Source: Clostridium sp. BSD9I1
GTDB lineage: Bacteria; Bacillota; Clostridia; Clostridiales; Clostridiaceae
Direction of reading: 5' to 3'
DNA: 64,000 nt
Assembly (NCBI RefSeq): GCF_900185645.1
Contig: NZ_FYAM01000023.1
Location: forward strand, 62,001-126,000
Made by a program: the position numbers and the translations under genes. Of this stretch, positions 26,190 through 34,039 are shown in pieces. Each line of letters opens with the position of its first letter. The first letter of the stretch is position 1. The notes under the pieces were generated by a model. It had not been told where the DNA came from, searched no databases, and saw only the letters and a list, made by a program, of their open reading frames with translations.

Positions 26190-27185
26190 ATGGCAGAAGT
26201 TTTATCACAAAGTGAAATAGACGCCCTTTTAAATGCCTTATCTACGGGGGAATTAAATCCTGAAGAAGTAAATAAAGAAGAAGAAAAACAAAAGATAAAA
26301 CTATATGATTTTAGAAGTCCTCAAAAATTTTCTAAGGACCACATGAGGACATTAGAGCTAATACACGATAATTATGCCAGAATAATATCTAATTATTTAA
26401 CAGCCCAATTAAGAGCCAATGTCAAAGTTAAGATTGAAACAATAGAACAAATAACATATGAAGAATTTATACATTCCATTCCAAATCCAACTATGTTAAC
26501 AGTATTTAAAATGCCTCCTTTAAGTGCCACTATTTTATTTGAAGAAAATCCACAATTTGTATTTGAAGTAACGGATGTACTCTTAGGAGGAACGGGACAT
26601 GGGAAATATAAGATAAGAGAATTTACAGATATAGATAAAAATATAATAAAAAAGGTAAATGAAGGAATGATATCAAGTTTAAAACTTGCATGGGAAGATG
26701 TACTCGAAGTACACCCTGAAATAGAGGGTTTGGAAACCAATCCAGCTTTAAGTCAAACCCTAGCCCCTTCAGAACCTGTAGCACTTATAACATTTTCTGT
26801 TGAAATGGGAAAAAATAATACTTTTATAAATATGTGTATCCCATATTTAAGTATTGAGAAGATATTAGATAAATTAATAGTACAATATTGGTTTCAGGAT
26901 AATGATGAGGAGATTTTATCTCAATCAAGAGAAAAGATAAGAAAGAGAATGGATGTAGTTGAAACTGATGTTTCTGTTTTAATTGGAAAGACTGCTATAA
27001 CCGTAGAAGACTTCCTAAGAATTAGTGTAGGAGATGTATTAACTTTAAAAGAGCAAATAAATTCAACAGTAACTGTAATGGTAGGAGATGAAGAATATGC
27101 CTACGCAAAACCAGGCACTATTGGAAGGAAGATGGGAATACAGATATTAGATATTATAGATAAGGATGTGGAAAAAGATGAGTAA
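26190..27185 (+). CDS. fliM: Flagellar motor switch protein FliM
   Basis: A 331-residue protein. The N-terminal CheY-P-binding helix is LSQSEIDALLNALSTGEL. The middle CheC-like domain (about 45-230) has DVLLGGTGHGKYKIREFTDI. The C-terminal SpoA domain has TDVSVLIGKTAITVEDFLRI and VGDVLTLKEQINSTVTVMVG. It is part of the C-ring. The last 8 bases overlap fliY (ATGAGTAA). Confidence 0.96.
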   Translation: MAEVLSQSEIDALLNALSTGELNPEEVNKEEEKQKIKLYDFRSPQKFSKDHMRTLELIHDNYARIISNYLTAQLRANVKVKIETIEQITYEEFIHSIPNPTMLTVFKMPPLSATILFEENPQFVFEVTDVLLGGTGHGKYKIREFTDIDKNIIKKVNEGMISSLKLAWEDVLEVHPEIEGLETNPALSQTLAPSEPVALITFSVEMGKNNTFINMCIPYLSIEKILDKLIVQYWFQDNDEEILSQSREKIRKRMDVVETDVSVLIGKTAITVEDFLRISVGDVLTLKEQINSTVTVMVGDEEYAYAKPGTIGRKMGIQILDIIDKDVEKDE

Positions 27186-28380
27186 CGACTTTCTTTCACA
27201 AGAAGAAATAAATGCACTACTGAGTGGAGAACTAAGTGATTTTGTAGATGAAGGCAATTCCACTGAAGAAAGCAGTAATGATGATATGGAAAACGTATTT
27301 ACAGATATAGAAAAGGATATTTTGGGTGAAATAGGAAATATATCTATGGGATCTGCATCTACTGCGTTATCTCAAATATTAAACCAAAAGGTAAATATAA
27401 CAACTCCTGTTGTTAGCGTGACAACTCTAGAGAAGCTAAAAGCTGATTTTAAAGTCCCTAATTTAGCTTTAGAAGTTCAATATACAAGCGGTATTGTAGG
27501 TGAAAATCTGCTTCTTATGAAGGTTACAGATGCCTATGTAATTGCTAATCTTATGATGGGTGGTAATGGTGAAGTTGAACAAAATGATGGAGAACTTTCA
27601 GAATTAGAGCTTAGTGCTGTATCAGAGGCTATGAATCAAATGATAGGTTCTGCAGCTACTTCTATGGCAACTATGTTTGGAAGAGAAGTAAATATATCTC
27701 CACCTCATTCAAAAGTATGGATAGACTTAACCGAGAGTCTTTCTGACAATATAGCAGAATCTGAAGCAATAGTAAAAATATCTTTTAAATTGACTATAGG
27801 AAATCTTGTAGACAGCAGTATAATGCAGCTTTTACCTATTAATACTGCAAGGAAAATAGTATCTATAATGCTTGGCAAGGAAGAACCTATAGAAGAAAAT
27901 AAAAAAGAAGAAATATCTGTGAGCGGTCATAAAGAAGTAGAAACTTCTAACTCTCAGGGAAAAATGAATGATGGTAATTACAATACATATCAGGAAAATT
28001 TATACACTGAGCCTTATAATTCTGAAGCAGCTATGATGAGTTATGAAAAGCCTGTAGAAGTTCAACAAGCTACTTTTAAGCCTTTACAAGAACAAGCAAG
28101 ACGTGGAACTGCATTACCTAAAAATATTGATCTTATAATGGATGTGCCTTTAGAAGTATCTGTGGTACTTGGAAGGACTAAAATGAATATAAGAGATATT
28201 TTAAACCTAGCTACAGGTTCTTTAGTGGAACTTGATAAACTTGCAGAAGAGCCAGTAGAAGTTTTAGTAAATGGTAAACGTGTAGCATATGGAGAAGTAG
28301 TTGTAATAGATGAGAACTTTGGAGTAAGAATTACTAGTATTGTAAGTAATGAAGAAAAGATTAAAAGTCTTGGAAAATAG
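27178..28380 (+). CDS. fliY: Flagellar motor switch phosphatase FliY
   Basis: A 400-residue FliY/FliN-type switch protein. LSQEEINALLSGELS at the N-terminus repeats the CheY-binding motif of FliM. Two CheC-type phosphatase signatures follow (GEIGNISMGSASTALSQ and VSEAMNQMIGSAATSMATM). A low-complexity linker (about 245-310) leads to the SpoA/FliN domain (VPLEVSVVLGRTKMNIRDIL). It dephosphorylates CheY-P at the motor. The start at 27178 overlaps the fliM stop; an in-frame ATG four codons upstream is less likely. Confidence 0.95.
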   Translation: MSNDFLSQEEINALLSGELSDFVDEGNSTEESSNDDMENVFTDIEKDILGEIGNISMGSASTALSQILNQKVNITTPVVSVTTLEKLKADFKVPNLALEVQYTSGIVGENLLLMKVTDAYVIANLMMGGNGEVEQNDGELSELELSAVSEAMNQMIGSAATSMATMFGREVNISPPHSKVWIDLTESLSDNIAESEAIVKISFKLTIGNLVDSSIMQLLPINTARKIVSIMLGKEEPIEENKKEEISVSGHKEVETSNSQGKMNDGNYNTYQENLYTEPYNSEAAMMSYEKPVEVQQATFKPLQEQARRGTALPKNIDLIMDVPLEVSVVLGRTKMNIRDILNLATGSLVELDKLAEEPVEVLVNGKRVAYGEVVVIDENFGVRITSIVSNEEKIKSLGK

Positions 28381-28389
28381 TTAAGAAAG

Positions 28390-28413
28390 CCTTGCATTAA
28401 GCAAGGTTTTTTT
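28390..28413 (+). terminator. Terminator of the chemotaxis operon
   Basis: CCTTGC (28390-28395) and GCAAGG (28401-28406) pair around ATTAA, followed by seven T residues. Confidence 0.88.
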
Positions 28414-28423
28414 ATTTTTTAAC

Positions 28424-28450
28424 TAAATAACTATATTATGTGTTCGATAA
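28424..28450 (+). promoter_or_regulatory. Sigma-D promoter of the flgM late flagellar operon
   Basis: TAAA (28424-28427) and CGATAA (28445-28450) are 17 bases apart, TAAA-N15-TTCGATAA. It lies between the fliY terminator and flgM. In Bacillus the flgM operon is likewise sigma-D dependent, which makes the anti-sigma factor part of its own feedback. Confidence 0.75.
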
Positions 28451-28607
28451 TATACATAAGAGTACGTTAAGAAATTTTGGAATCAATTGGAAAAGGTTGA
28501 TATAAATAAATGTGATATAATAACGATGAATAATTGTTTGGAATATAGTTAAATACTAGTAAATATCAATTGATCACCAGCAATAAATAATAGAAGGAGG
28601 GTAAAAG

Positions 28608-28889
28608 ATGCGTGTTGGAGGATTGAATAATGCAGATAAAATTATAAGTCTTTATAATAAGAAGAAAAGTGTTGATAACAAAGAACAAAACCATAAGGGT
28701 AATGGGAAAGACTCTATACAAATTTCTTCTTTAGGAAAAAGTCTTAGTGCATATTCTACAAATGGAGAACTCGTAAACTCTTCGGAAAAGTTAGAAAAAA
28801 TAAGAGAGGAAATATCAAAAGGTATTTATAATAGGGACTCTAAGCTTGTAGCTGATAGCATATTAAGAGCTATAAAAGAACAAAAGTAA
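28608..28889 (+). CDS. flgM: Anti-sigma-D factor FlgM
   Basis: A 93-residue protein that binds and holds sigma-D until the hook-basal body is complete. The C-terminal part has the family pattern DSIQISSLGKSLSAYS, then LEKIREEISKGIYNRDSKLV and ADSILRAIK. The N-terminus is short, basic and probably disordered. The ribosome site is GGAGGGTAAAAG. It opens the late flagellar operon, as in other Firmicutes. Confidence 0.88.
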   Translation: MRVGGLNNADKIISLYNKKKSVDNKEQNHKGNGKDSIQISSLGKSLSAYSTNGELVNSSEKLEKIREEISKGIYNRDSKLVADSILRAIKEQK

Positions 28890-28910
28890 AATTAGGTTAT
28901 AGGAGGAGCT

Positions 28911-29315
28911 ATGGATTTAAAGTCGATTGTTATAAATGAAAAAAGAGCTTTGGAAACACTTTTAGAAAGACTAGAAAAGCAGCATAAATTTGTGGTTAAA
29001 AATGATGTGTTCAATATGGATAGCATAGTTAGAGATATAAATGAATCTTTAAGAGAAATAGCAAGTATAGAAATGGAGAGAAGAAATCTAACTACTGGTA
29101 AAGATATGAGTAAAATAGTTGAGGAATTTGGTGATGAAGAGCTTGAACGAGAATATAGAGAAATAAAAAAAATGCTCCATTCACTAGAACTTCAAAAAAG
29201 CACAAATGAGCTGCTAATAAAACAAAGCTTAAGTTTTACAAATAGAATGCTCCAATATATAAACCCAGATAGAAGCGTAAAGACTTATGGAGCATATGGA
29301 AAAATGAAAAAATAA
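28911..29315 (+). CDS. flgN: Flagellar chaperone FlgN
   Basis: A 134-residue, almost entirely helical protein (ALETLLERLEKQHKFVVKND, SLREIASIEMERRNLTTGKD, NELLIKQSLSFTNRMLQYIN) matching the FlgN family, the export chaperone of the hook-filament junction proteins FlgK and FlgL, which are encoded next. It lies 21 bases after flgM with a GGAGGAGCT site. Confidence 0.88.
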   Translation: MDLKSIVINEKRALETLLERLEKQHKFVVKNDVFNMDSIVRDINESLREIASIEMERRNLTTGKDMSKIVEEFGDEELEREYREIKKMLHSLELQKSTNELLIKQSLSFTNRMLQYINPDRSVKTYGAYGKMKK

Positions 29316-29347
29316 TATAGATAATTATTATTTTGGGGGGAGTAAAT

Positions 29348-31108
29348 TTGTCAGGATTATTTGGTACCCTAAATATAGGGAAGTCGGGTTTGTTTTCAAA
29401 CCAAAAGGTCATAAACACAATTTCTCATAATATAGCAAATGCAAATACAGAAGGATATTCAAGACAAAGGGCGGAGCTTCAAACCACAAGACCTTATTCG
29501 AATCCTTCTCTTAACAGTTCATCTGAAGCAGGACAAGTAGGTACGGGAGTAGAAGTATCTCAAATTACAAGAATTAGAGATACATTTCTTGATTTTCAAG
29601 TACGTGAAGAGCTTGGAATTGATGGATGGTATTCAGGAAGAGATAAATTTTTAACTGAAATAGAAGGAGTATTTAATGAACCAAGTGAAACGGGCTTATC
29701 AAGCCTCATAAGCAAATTTTTTGGTTCATGGCAGGAGCTTTCAAAGCAAAGTGAAACTTCAAATGCGCGAACTGTTGTAGTAGAGCAATCTCAAGCCCTA
29801 ACAAATGAGTTGAATCATACATACAACAAACTTCAAAGTGTAAAAGAAAATGCTCAAGACCTTATAAAACAAACGGTATTTGAAGCAAATAAGATATTAG
29901 ATCAAATAACTCAGTTAAATCAGGAAATAATCCAGGTAAGTGTAGCAAAAAATAATCCTAATGATTTAATGGATAGAAGAGATTTGCTACTGGATCAGCT
30001 TAGTGGGAAGTTTGGAATAACTGTAGATAAAAAAATATTTAATGGAGTAGATGTAAGTACAAGGAAAGATGAGGATGCCAACACTCCAGATGGAATAAAC
30101 TTGGTTCAAGCTGTGGACCCCAAAAAGGATGCAGATGGAGATGGTGTTGCAGACAAAGCCGTAGTTGGGAGGCTTTCATATATTAGCAGTATTGAACCTG
30201 TAGAGGGTGAAGCAGGAAAATATAAAATTGAATATTACAAAGATGGAGATATGACTGACGATAAAAACAGAGTAGTAGTTGAAGAAGTAAGTTTAACTAA
30301 GGAAGAATTTATGAAATTGGATCAATGCAGAGTGGTATGGACGAATAGCGAAGGTCAGTTGTTAGATGCTGATGGAAAACCAAGCACAACAGACATGGTG
30401 AAATTTACTCCATCTTCTGGAGAACTTAAAGGATATATGTCTGTACAAGAGGATGTGGATAAGTATATTGACCAGTTAAATAAATTGGCTAAGTCTATAG
30501 CTTATTCTGTAAATGCAGTACATGGACAAACAAATGATGCAACTAAAGATGATTGCCTTTTCTTTGTAAATAAAGATAATGCCACTGCAGCTGGAGAATC
30601 GGGAATTACTGCGGGAAATATAAGCATTAATAAGAATATAATAGATAACGTTATGCTTATAAAGACAGGAAAAGATAATGGCGGAGAAAGTGATGGAACA
30701 AGAGCGCTAGCTATTGCTCAGCTTATGGATAAACTTATGGAAGTCCAAAAGGTAACAGAGGATACAGATAGGGAAAGTTTTATAAACGTGCTATGTGATG
30801 GACTAGAGTTGAATAGCGAAGGAATACAAACTGTAAAAGGTAGAACCAGTGGAATGAAGGTAAATAATTATTTTAAAGATGTAACAGATGCGTTAGGTGT
30901 ACAAACTCAGCAGGCTAAAAGAATGGTTAAAAACCAATTTGTACTTTTACAAAGCTTCGAGGAATCAAGAGCATCTGTATCAGGAGTATCATTAGATGAA
31001 GAAATGGCAAATTTAGTTCAATCTCAACATTCATACCAAGCAAACTCAAAGATAATAGCAACCGTTGATGAACTTTTGGATGTTGTAATCAACGGGTTAA
31101 AGCGCTAG
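29348..31108 (+). CDS. flgK: Hook-filament junction protein FlgK (HAP1)
   Basis: A 586-residue protein with the conserved N-terminus SGLFGTLNIGKSGLFSNQKV and NTISHNIANANTEGYSRQRA, and the C-terminal helix pattern VSGVSLDEEMANLVQSQHSY and QANSKIIATVDELLDVVING. The middle region (about 225-400) is variable and has a DKDADGDGVAD-like calcium-loop motif. I choose TTG 29348 because GGGGGGAG lies 6 bases upstream; an in-frame TTG at 29333 overlaps that site. Confidence 0.95.
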   Translation: MSGLFGTLNIGKSGLFSNQKVINTISHNIANANTEGYSRQRAELQTTRPYSNPSLNSSSEAGQVGTGVEVSQITRIRDTFLDFQVREELGIDGWYSGRDKFLTEIEGVFNEPSETGLSSLISKFFGSWQELSKQSETSNARTVVVEQSQALTNELNHTYNKLQSVKENAQDLIKQTVFEANKILDQITQLNQEIIQVSVAKNNPNDLMDRRDLLLDQLSGKFGITVDKKIFNGVDVSTRKDEDANTPDGINLVQAVDPKKDADGDGVADKAVVGRLSYISSIEPVEGEAGKYKIEYYKDGDMTDDKNRVVVEEVSLTKEEFMKLDQCRVVWTNSEGQLLDADGKPSTTDMVKFTPSSGELKGYMSVQEDVDKYIDQLNKLAKSIAYSVNAVHGQTNDATKDDCLFFVNKDNATAAGESGITAGNISINKNIIDNVMLIKTGKDNGGESDGTRALAIAQLMDKLMEVQKVTEDTDRESFINVLCDGLELNSEGIQTVKGRTSGMKVNNYFKDVTDALGVQTQQAKRMVKNQFVLLQSFEESRASVSGVSLDEEMANLVQSQHSYQANSKIIATVDELLDVVINGLKR

Positions 31109-31184
31109 TAAGAATCACTAATTGCTAAAATTTAAAATGTAATGATTGACAATCAAAACTATATAAGATAGGAGGAGTATAAAA

Positions 31185-32216
31185 GTGCGTATAACAAATA
31201 AAATGCTTTCAAATAATTTTTTATATGACATGCAAAATAATTTGCAAAATTTAAGTAAGCTTCAAGGTCAGCTTAGCTCAGGCAAGGAAATTAGGAGACC
31301 TTCAGATGATCCTTTTAAAGTTGCAAGAGCTATGCAAATGCATACAGACATAACTTCAAATAAGCAATATAACACAAACATAAAAGATACTACAAATTGG
31401 CTTGATCAAACAGACACAGCATTGAATCAATTAGGGAAGCAATTTCAAAGAATGAGGGAACTCATGGTTTCATCAGGTAATGCTGCTTATGGAAGCGATG
31501 AAAGGCAAAAGATAAAGGATGAAATGAACGGAATTGTAAGTAATATATCTCAAACATTGAATGCAAGTTTTGATGGGAAATACATATTTGGGGGAACTAG
31601 AGGAACATCAAAGCCTGTGGGAATAAAAGAAGAAAATAATAACAATATAATAACTTACAAGGCTGCAGATGGTTCGGATTTAACTTTTACTGATGCCGAG
31701 GATCCTGTTAAGAAAATTATGAGTGAAAGGCTGGTTACAGAAATATCCCAAGGGGTTACTGTAGAATATAATGTCACATCCATAGATGTTTTGGAATTCA
31801 AATATAAAAAGTCAAATGCGACAGGTGAAGTAAATATGGATGTAAAAGATATATTAGAAAACATAGTAAAGCATTTAGATGGTAATATTGCAAAGGCTGA
31901 CGGAAGCGGATGGGAACAAAATACTTCAGAAGCTAGCGCTGCGCTAATGGGACAAGACTTAGATGATATGGATGCAGTAATAAATAATATTTTAAAGCTT
32001 CGTTCCCAAGTAGGAGCAAAAATGAATGCCATGGATAGCGCACAGGAAAAGAATTTAGATGAAAACTTAAATCTTACTGATATACTTGCTCAAACTGAGG
32101 ATATTGATATAACTGAAAAAACTATGCAGTTTGCTACAGCACAAACAGTATATATAGCAGCTCTCCAAACCAGCGCAAAAGTACTACAACCAACACTTAT
32201 GGACTACTTAAGATAG
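31185..32216 (+). CDS. flgL: Hook-filament junction protein FlgL (HAP3)
   Basis: A 343-residue flagellin-like protein. The N-terminus is MRITNKMLSNNFLYDMQNNL with SGKEIRRPSDDPFKVARAMQ; the C-terminus has AQTVYIAALQTSAKVLQPTL. It joins FlgK to the filament. The GTG start sits behind ATAGGAGGAG. It is 76 bases after flgK. Confidence 0.94.
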   Translation: MRITNKMLSNNFLYDMQNNLQNLSKLQGQLSSGKEIRRPSDDPFKVARAMQMHTDITSNKQYNTNIKDTTNWLDQTDTALNQLGKQFQRMRELMVSSGNAAYGSDERQKIKDEMNGIVSNISQTLNASFDGKYIFGGTRGTSKPVGIKEENNNNIITYKAADGSDLTFTDAEDPVKKIMSERLVTEISQGVTVEYNVTSIDVLEFKYKKSNATGEVNMDVKDILENIVKHLDGNIAKADGSGWEQNTSEASAALMGQDLDDMDAVINNILKLRSQVGAKMNAMDSAQEKNLDENLNLTDILAQTEDIDITEKTMQFATAQTVYIAALQTSAKVLQPTLMDYLR

Positions 32217-32230
32217 GAAGAGGGGTTTTT

Positions 32231-32668
32231 ATGCAACTTATTACAAAGTATCATGGTGCAATTGAATATAATGAAGAAGATATAATTACATTTAAAAAGG
32301 GACTTCCTGGATTTGAAAATCTAAAGAAATTTATAGTAGTTCCATTTGAAGATAATGAAGTATTTAGTATTTTAATTTCATTAGAAGATATGGAAGTTGG
32401 AATACCTGTTATATCACCTTTTAATGTAGATGAAGCTTATGAATTCAAACTGTCAGATGAAAAGATAAATGAATTAAGTGTAAATTCTCCAGAAGAAATA
32501 CTAGTTTTAAATACCGTTACTTTAAATAGTAATGTAAAAAATATCACAATTAACATGAAAGCTCCAATAATAATAAATATAAAAGAAAAAATTGGGGAAC
32601 AAATAATACTAGATAACGAAAAATACAGAATAAAAAAGCCCCTTTTTGAGGAGGAAAGTTCATGTTAG
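32231..32668 (+). CDS. fliW: Flagellar assembly factor FliW
   Basis: A 145-residue protein. [19 protein letters not shown] and [20 protein letters not shown] are FliW signatures. In Bacillus FliW binds unexported flagellin, and when free it binds and blocks CsrA, so it couples flagellin translation to secretion. Its end overlaps csrA by 7 bases. Confidence 0.95.
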   Translation: MQLITKYHGAIEYNEEDIITFKKGLPGFENLKKFIVVPFEDNEVFSILISLEDMEVGIPVISPFNVDEAYEFKLSDEKINELSVNSPEEILVLNTVTLNSNVKNITINMKAPIIINIKEKIGEQIILDNEKYRIKKPLFEEESSC

Positions 32669-32880
32669 TAGTAACAAGAAAAAAAGGAGAATCCATATTA
32701 ATAGGAGATAATATCGAAATAACAATTGCAAAAATAGATGATGGATCTGTGAAAATTGCTATATCTGCTCCTAAAGAAGTAACCATACTAAGAAAAGAAC
32801 TATATAATGAAGTTCAAAATGAAAACAAGGAAGCTGCAAAAATTGACATGTCAATACTTAAAAACCTTAAAGGAAAATAA
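32662..32880 (+). CDS. csrA: Translational regulator CsrA
   Basis: A 72-residue dimeric RNA-binding protein: [37 protein letters not shown]. It recognises GGA in hairpin loops and represses flagellin translation in Gram-positive bacteria. It is translationally coupled to fliW. A matching hairpin occurs in the flagellin leader at 37016-37033. Confidence 0.96.
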   Translation: MLVVTRKKGESILIGDNIEITIAKIDDGSVKIAISAPKEVTILRKELYNEVQNENKEAAKIDMSILKNLKGK

Positions 32881-32905
32881 AAGTAATATAAGGGGTGTCT
32901 AAAGC

Positions 32906-33262
32906 ATGGATGTTAAAGTGTTAAGTCATGGAGGACAAAGGGATTTTGACATAAACTTAAAAAACTCAAATGAAGTTATTATAAATAATGATAGTGTTAA
33001 TCATAAGGATATAAATAATAATTTAGAAAAAGAAATTAAGTTATCAGATGTGGAAAAGGCAGCAGAAAAGCTAAACAAGCTCTTTGAAGATAAAAATACT
33101 CATATAGAATATGAACTTTACGGAAAGTCTAAAAGTATGACTATAAAGATTGTTGATAATAGCACAAAAGAAGTAATAAAGGAACTCCCTCCAAAAAAAC
33201 TTATCGATATGGTGGACAAGCTTTGTGAGTTAGCAGGATTAGTTATGGATGAAAAGGCTTAA
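32906..33262 (+). CDS. flaG: FlaG family protein
   Basis: A 118-residue protein. The C-terminal 60 residues (HIEYELYGKSKSMTIKIVDN, then EVIKELPPKKLIDMVDKLCE) are the FlaG domain. FlaG is thought to influence filament length; its mechanism is unclear. It ends directly at the start of the next gene with no gap. Confidence 0.88.
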   Translation: MDVKVLSHGGQRDFDINLKNSNEVIINNDSVNHKDINNNLEKEIKLSDVEKAAEKLNKLFEDKNTHIEYELYGKSKSMTIKIVDNSTKEVIKELPPKKLIDMVDKLCELAGLVMDEKA

Positions 33263-33589
33263 ATGGAATACAAACTTAATAAAGTGGATTTAGATGTTCG
33301 TCAAAGAATTGAGGATTCTGTTAGGGATGGAGTTGTCCATAGAAAAGATGAAATATCAATAAAAAAAGATGGAGGAAATCCAGAAGAAAAGAGTAAAAAT
33401 GAGTTTTCAAAGAGTTTGAAAAAGGTAAAAGAACAGAATAAAAAAGACAAAGAAAATAAAAGAAATAAACAAGATGATAAAATTTTAATTGAAGCGGTAA
33501 AGATGAAAGTTGTTAATATAGAAGCTTCTATAGAAAATAAAGATAAAGAAATCATAACATCGGGAAGATTTTTAGATACTAAGAGATAA
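33263..33589 (+). CDS. Lys-rich hypothetical protein of the late flagellar operon
   Basis: A 108-residue charged protein. The middle (about 35-75) is a Lys/Glu/Asn-rich, probably disordered or coiled stretch (KKVKEQNKKDKENKRNK). I do not recognise it. The ATG begins at the base after the flaG stop, so it relies on translational coupling. Its place between flaG and fliS suggests a filament-assembly role, by context only. Confidence 0.6.
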   Translation: MEYKLNKVDLDVRQRIEDSVRDGVVHRKDEISIKKDGGNPEEKSKNEFSKSLKKVKEQNKKDKENKRNKQDDKILIEAVKMKVVNIEASIENKDKEIITSGRFLDTKR

Positions 33590-33620
33590 CTATGTAGCTT
33601 TATAAATGGGAGGTCTATAT

Positions 33621-34007
33621 ATGTATGGAAATAATGCATATAATGCATATAAAACAAATAGCGTAAACTTTGCTTCAAAGGAACAGTTACTGCTTATGCT
33701 TGTAGATGGGGCAGTAAAGTTTGCCAAAATAGGAAGACAAGGGATTGAAGAAAGAAATATTACTAAGGCCCACAGCAATTTAGTTAAAACTCAGGATATA
33801 TTTTATGAATTAATGGCTACATTAGATGTTAGCCAAGCTGGAGAATGGGGACAAAACTTAATGAATATTTATGACTTTATTGTTAGAAAGTTAACTGAAG
33901 CTAATATTAAGAAAGATGTAAAAATTGTTGATGAAATTATTCCTTTAATAGAAGATATTAGAGATACTTGGAATGAAACATATAAACTTTCTAAAGCGGT
34001 GAAGTAA
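33621..34007 (+). CDS. fliS: Flagellin chaperone FliS
   Basis: A 128-residue FliS: NAYNAYKTNSVNFASKEQLL and MLVDGAVKFAKIGRQGIEER. It binds the C-terminus of flagellin and prevents polymerisation in the cytoplasm. GGGAGG lies 8 bases before ATG 33621; an in-frame ATG at 33606 precedes the ribosome site and is not favoured. Confidence 0.95.
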   Translation: MYGNNAYNAYKTNSVNFASKEQLLLMLVDGAVKFAKIGRQGIEERNITKAHSNLVKTQDIFYELMATLDVSQAGEWGQNLMNIYDFIVRKLTEANIKKDVKIVDEIIPLIEDIRDTWNETYKLSKAVK

Positions 34008-34039
34008 ATTTAAAATACGTATGGAAGGGAATGTTCAAA

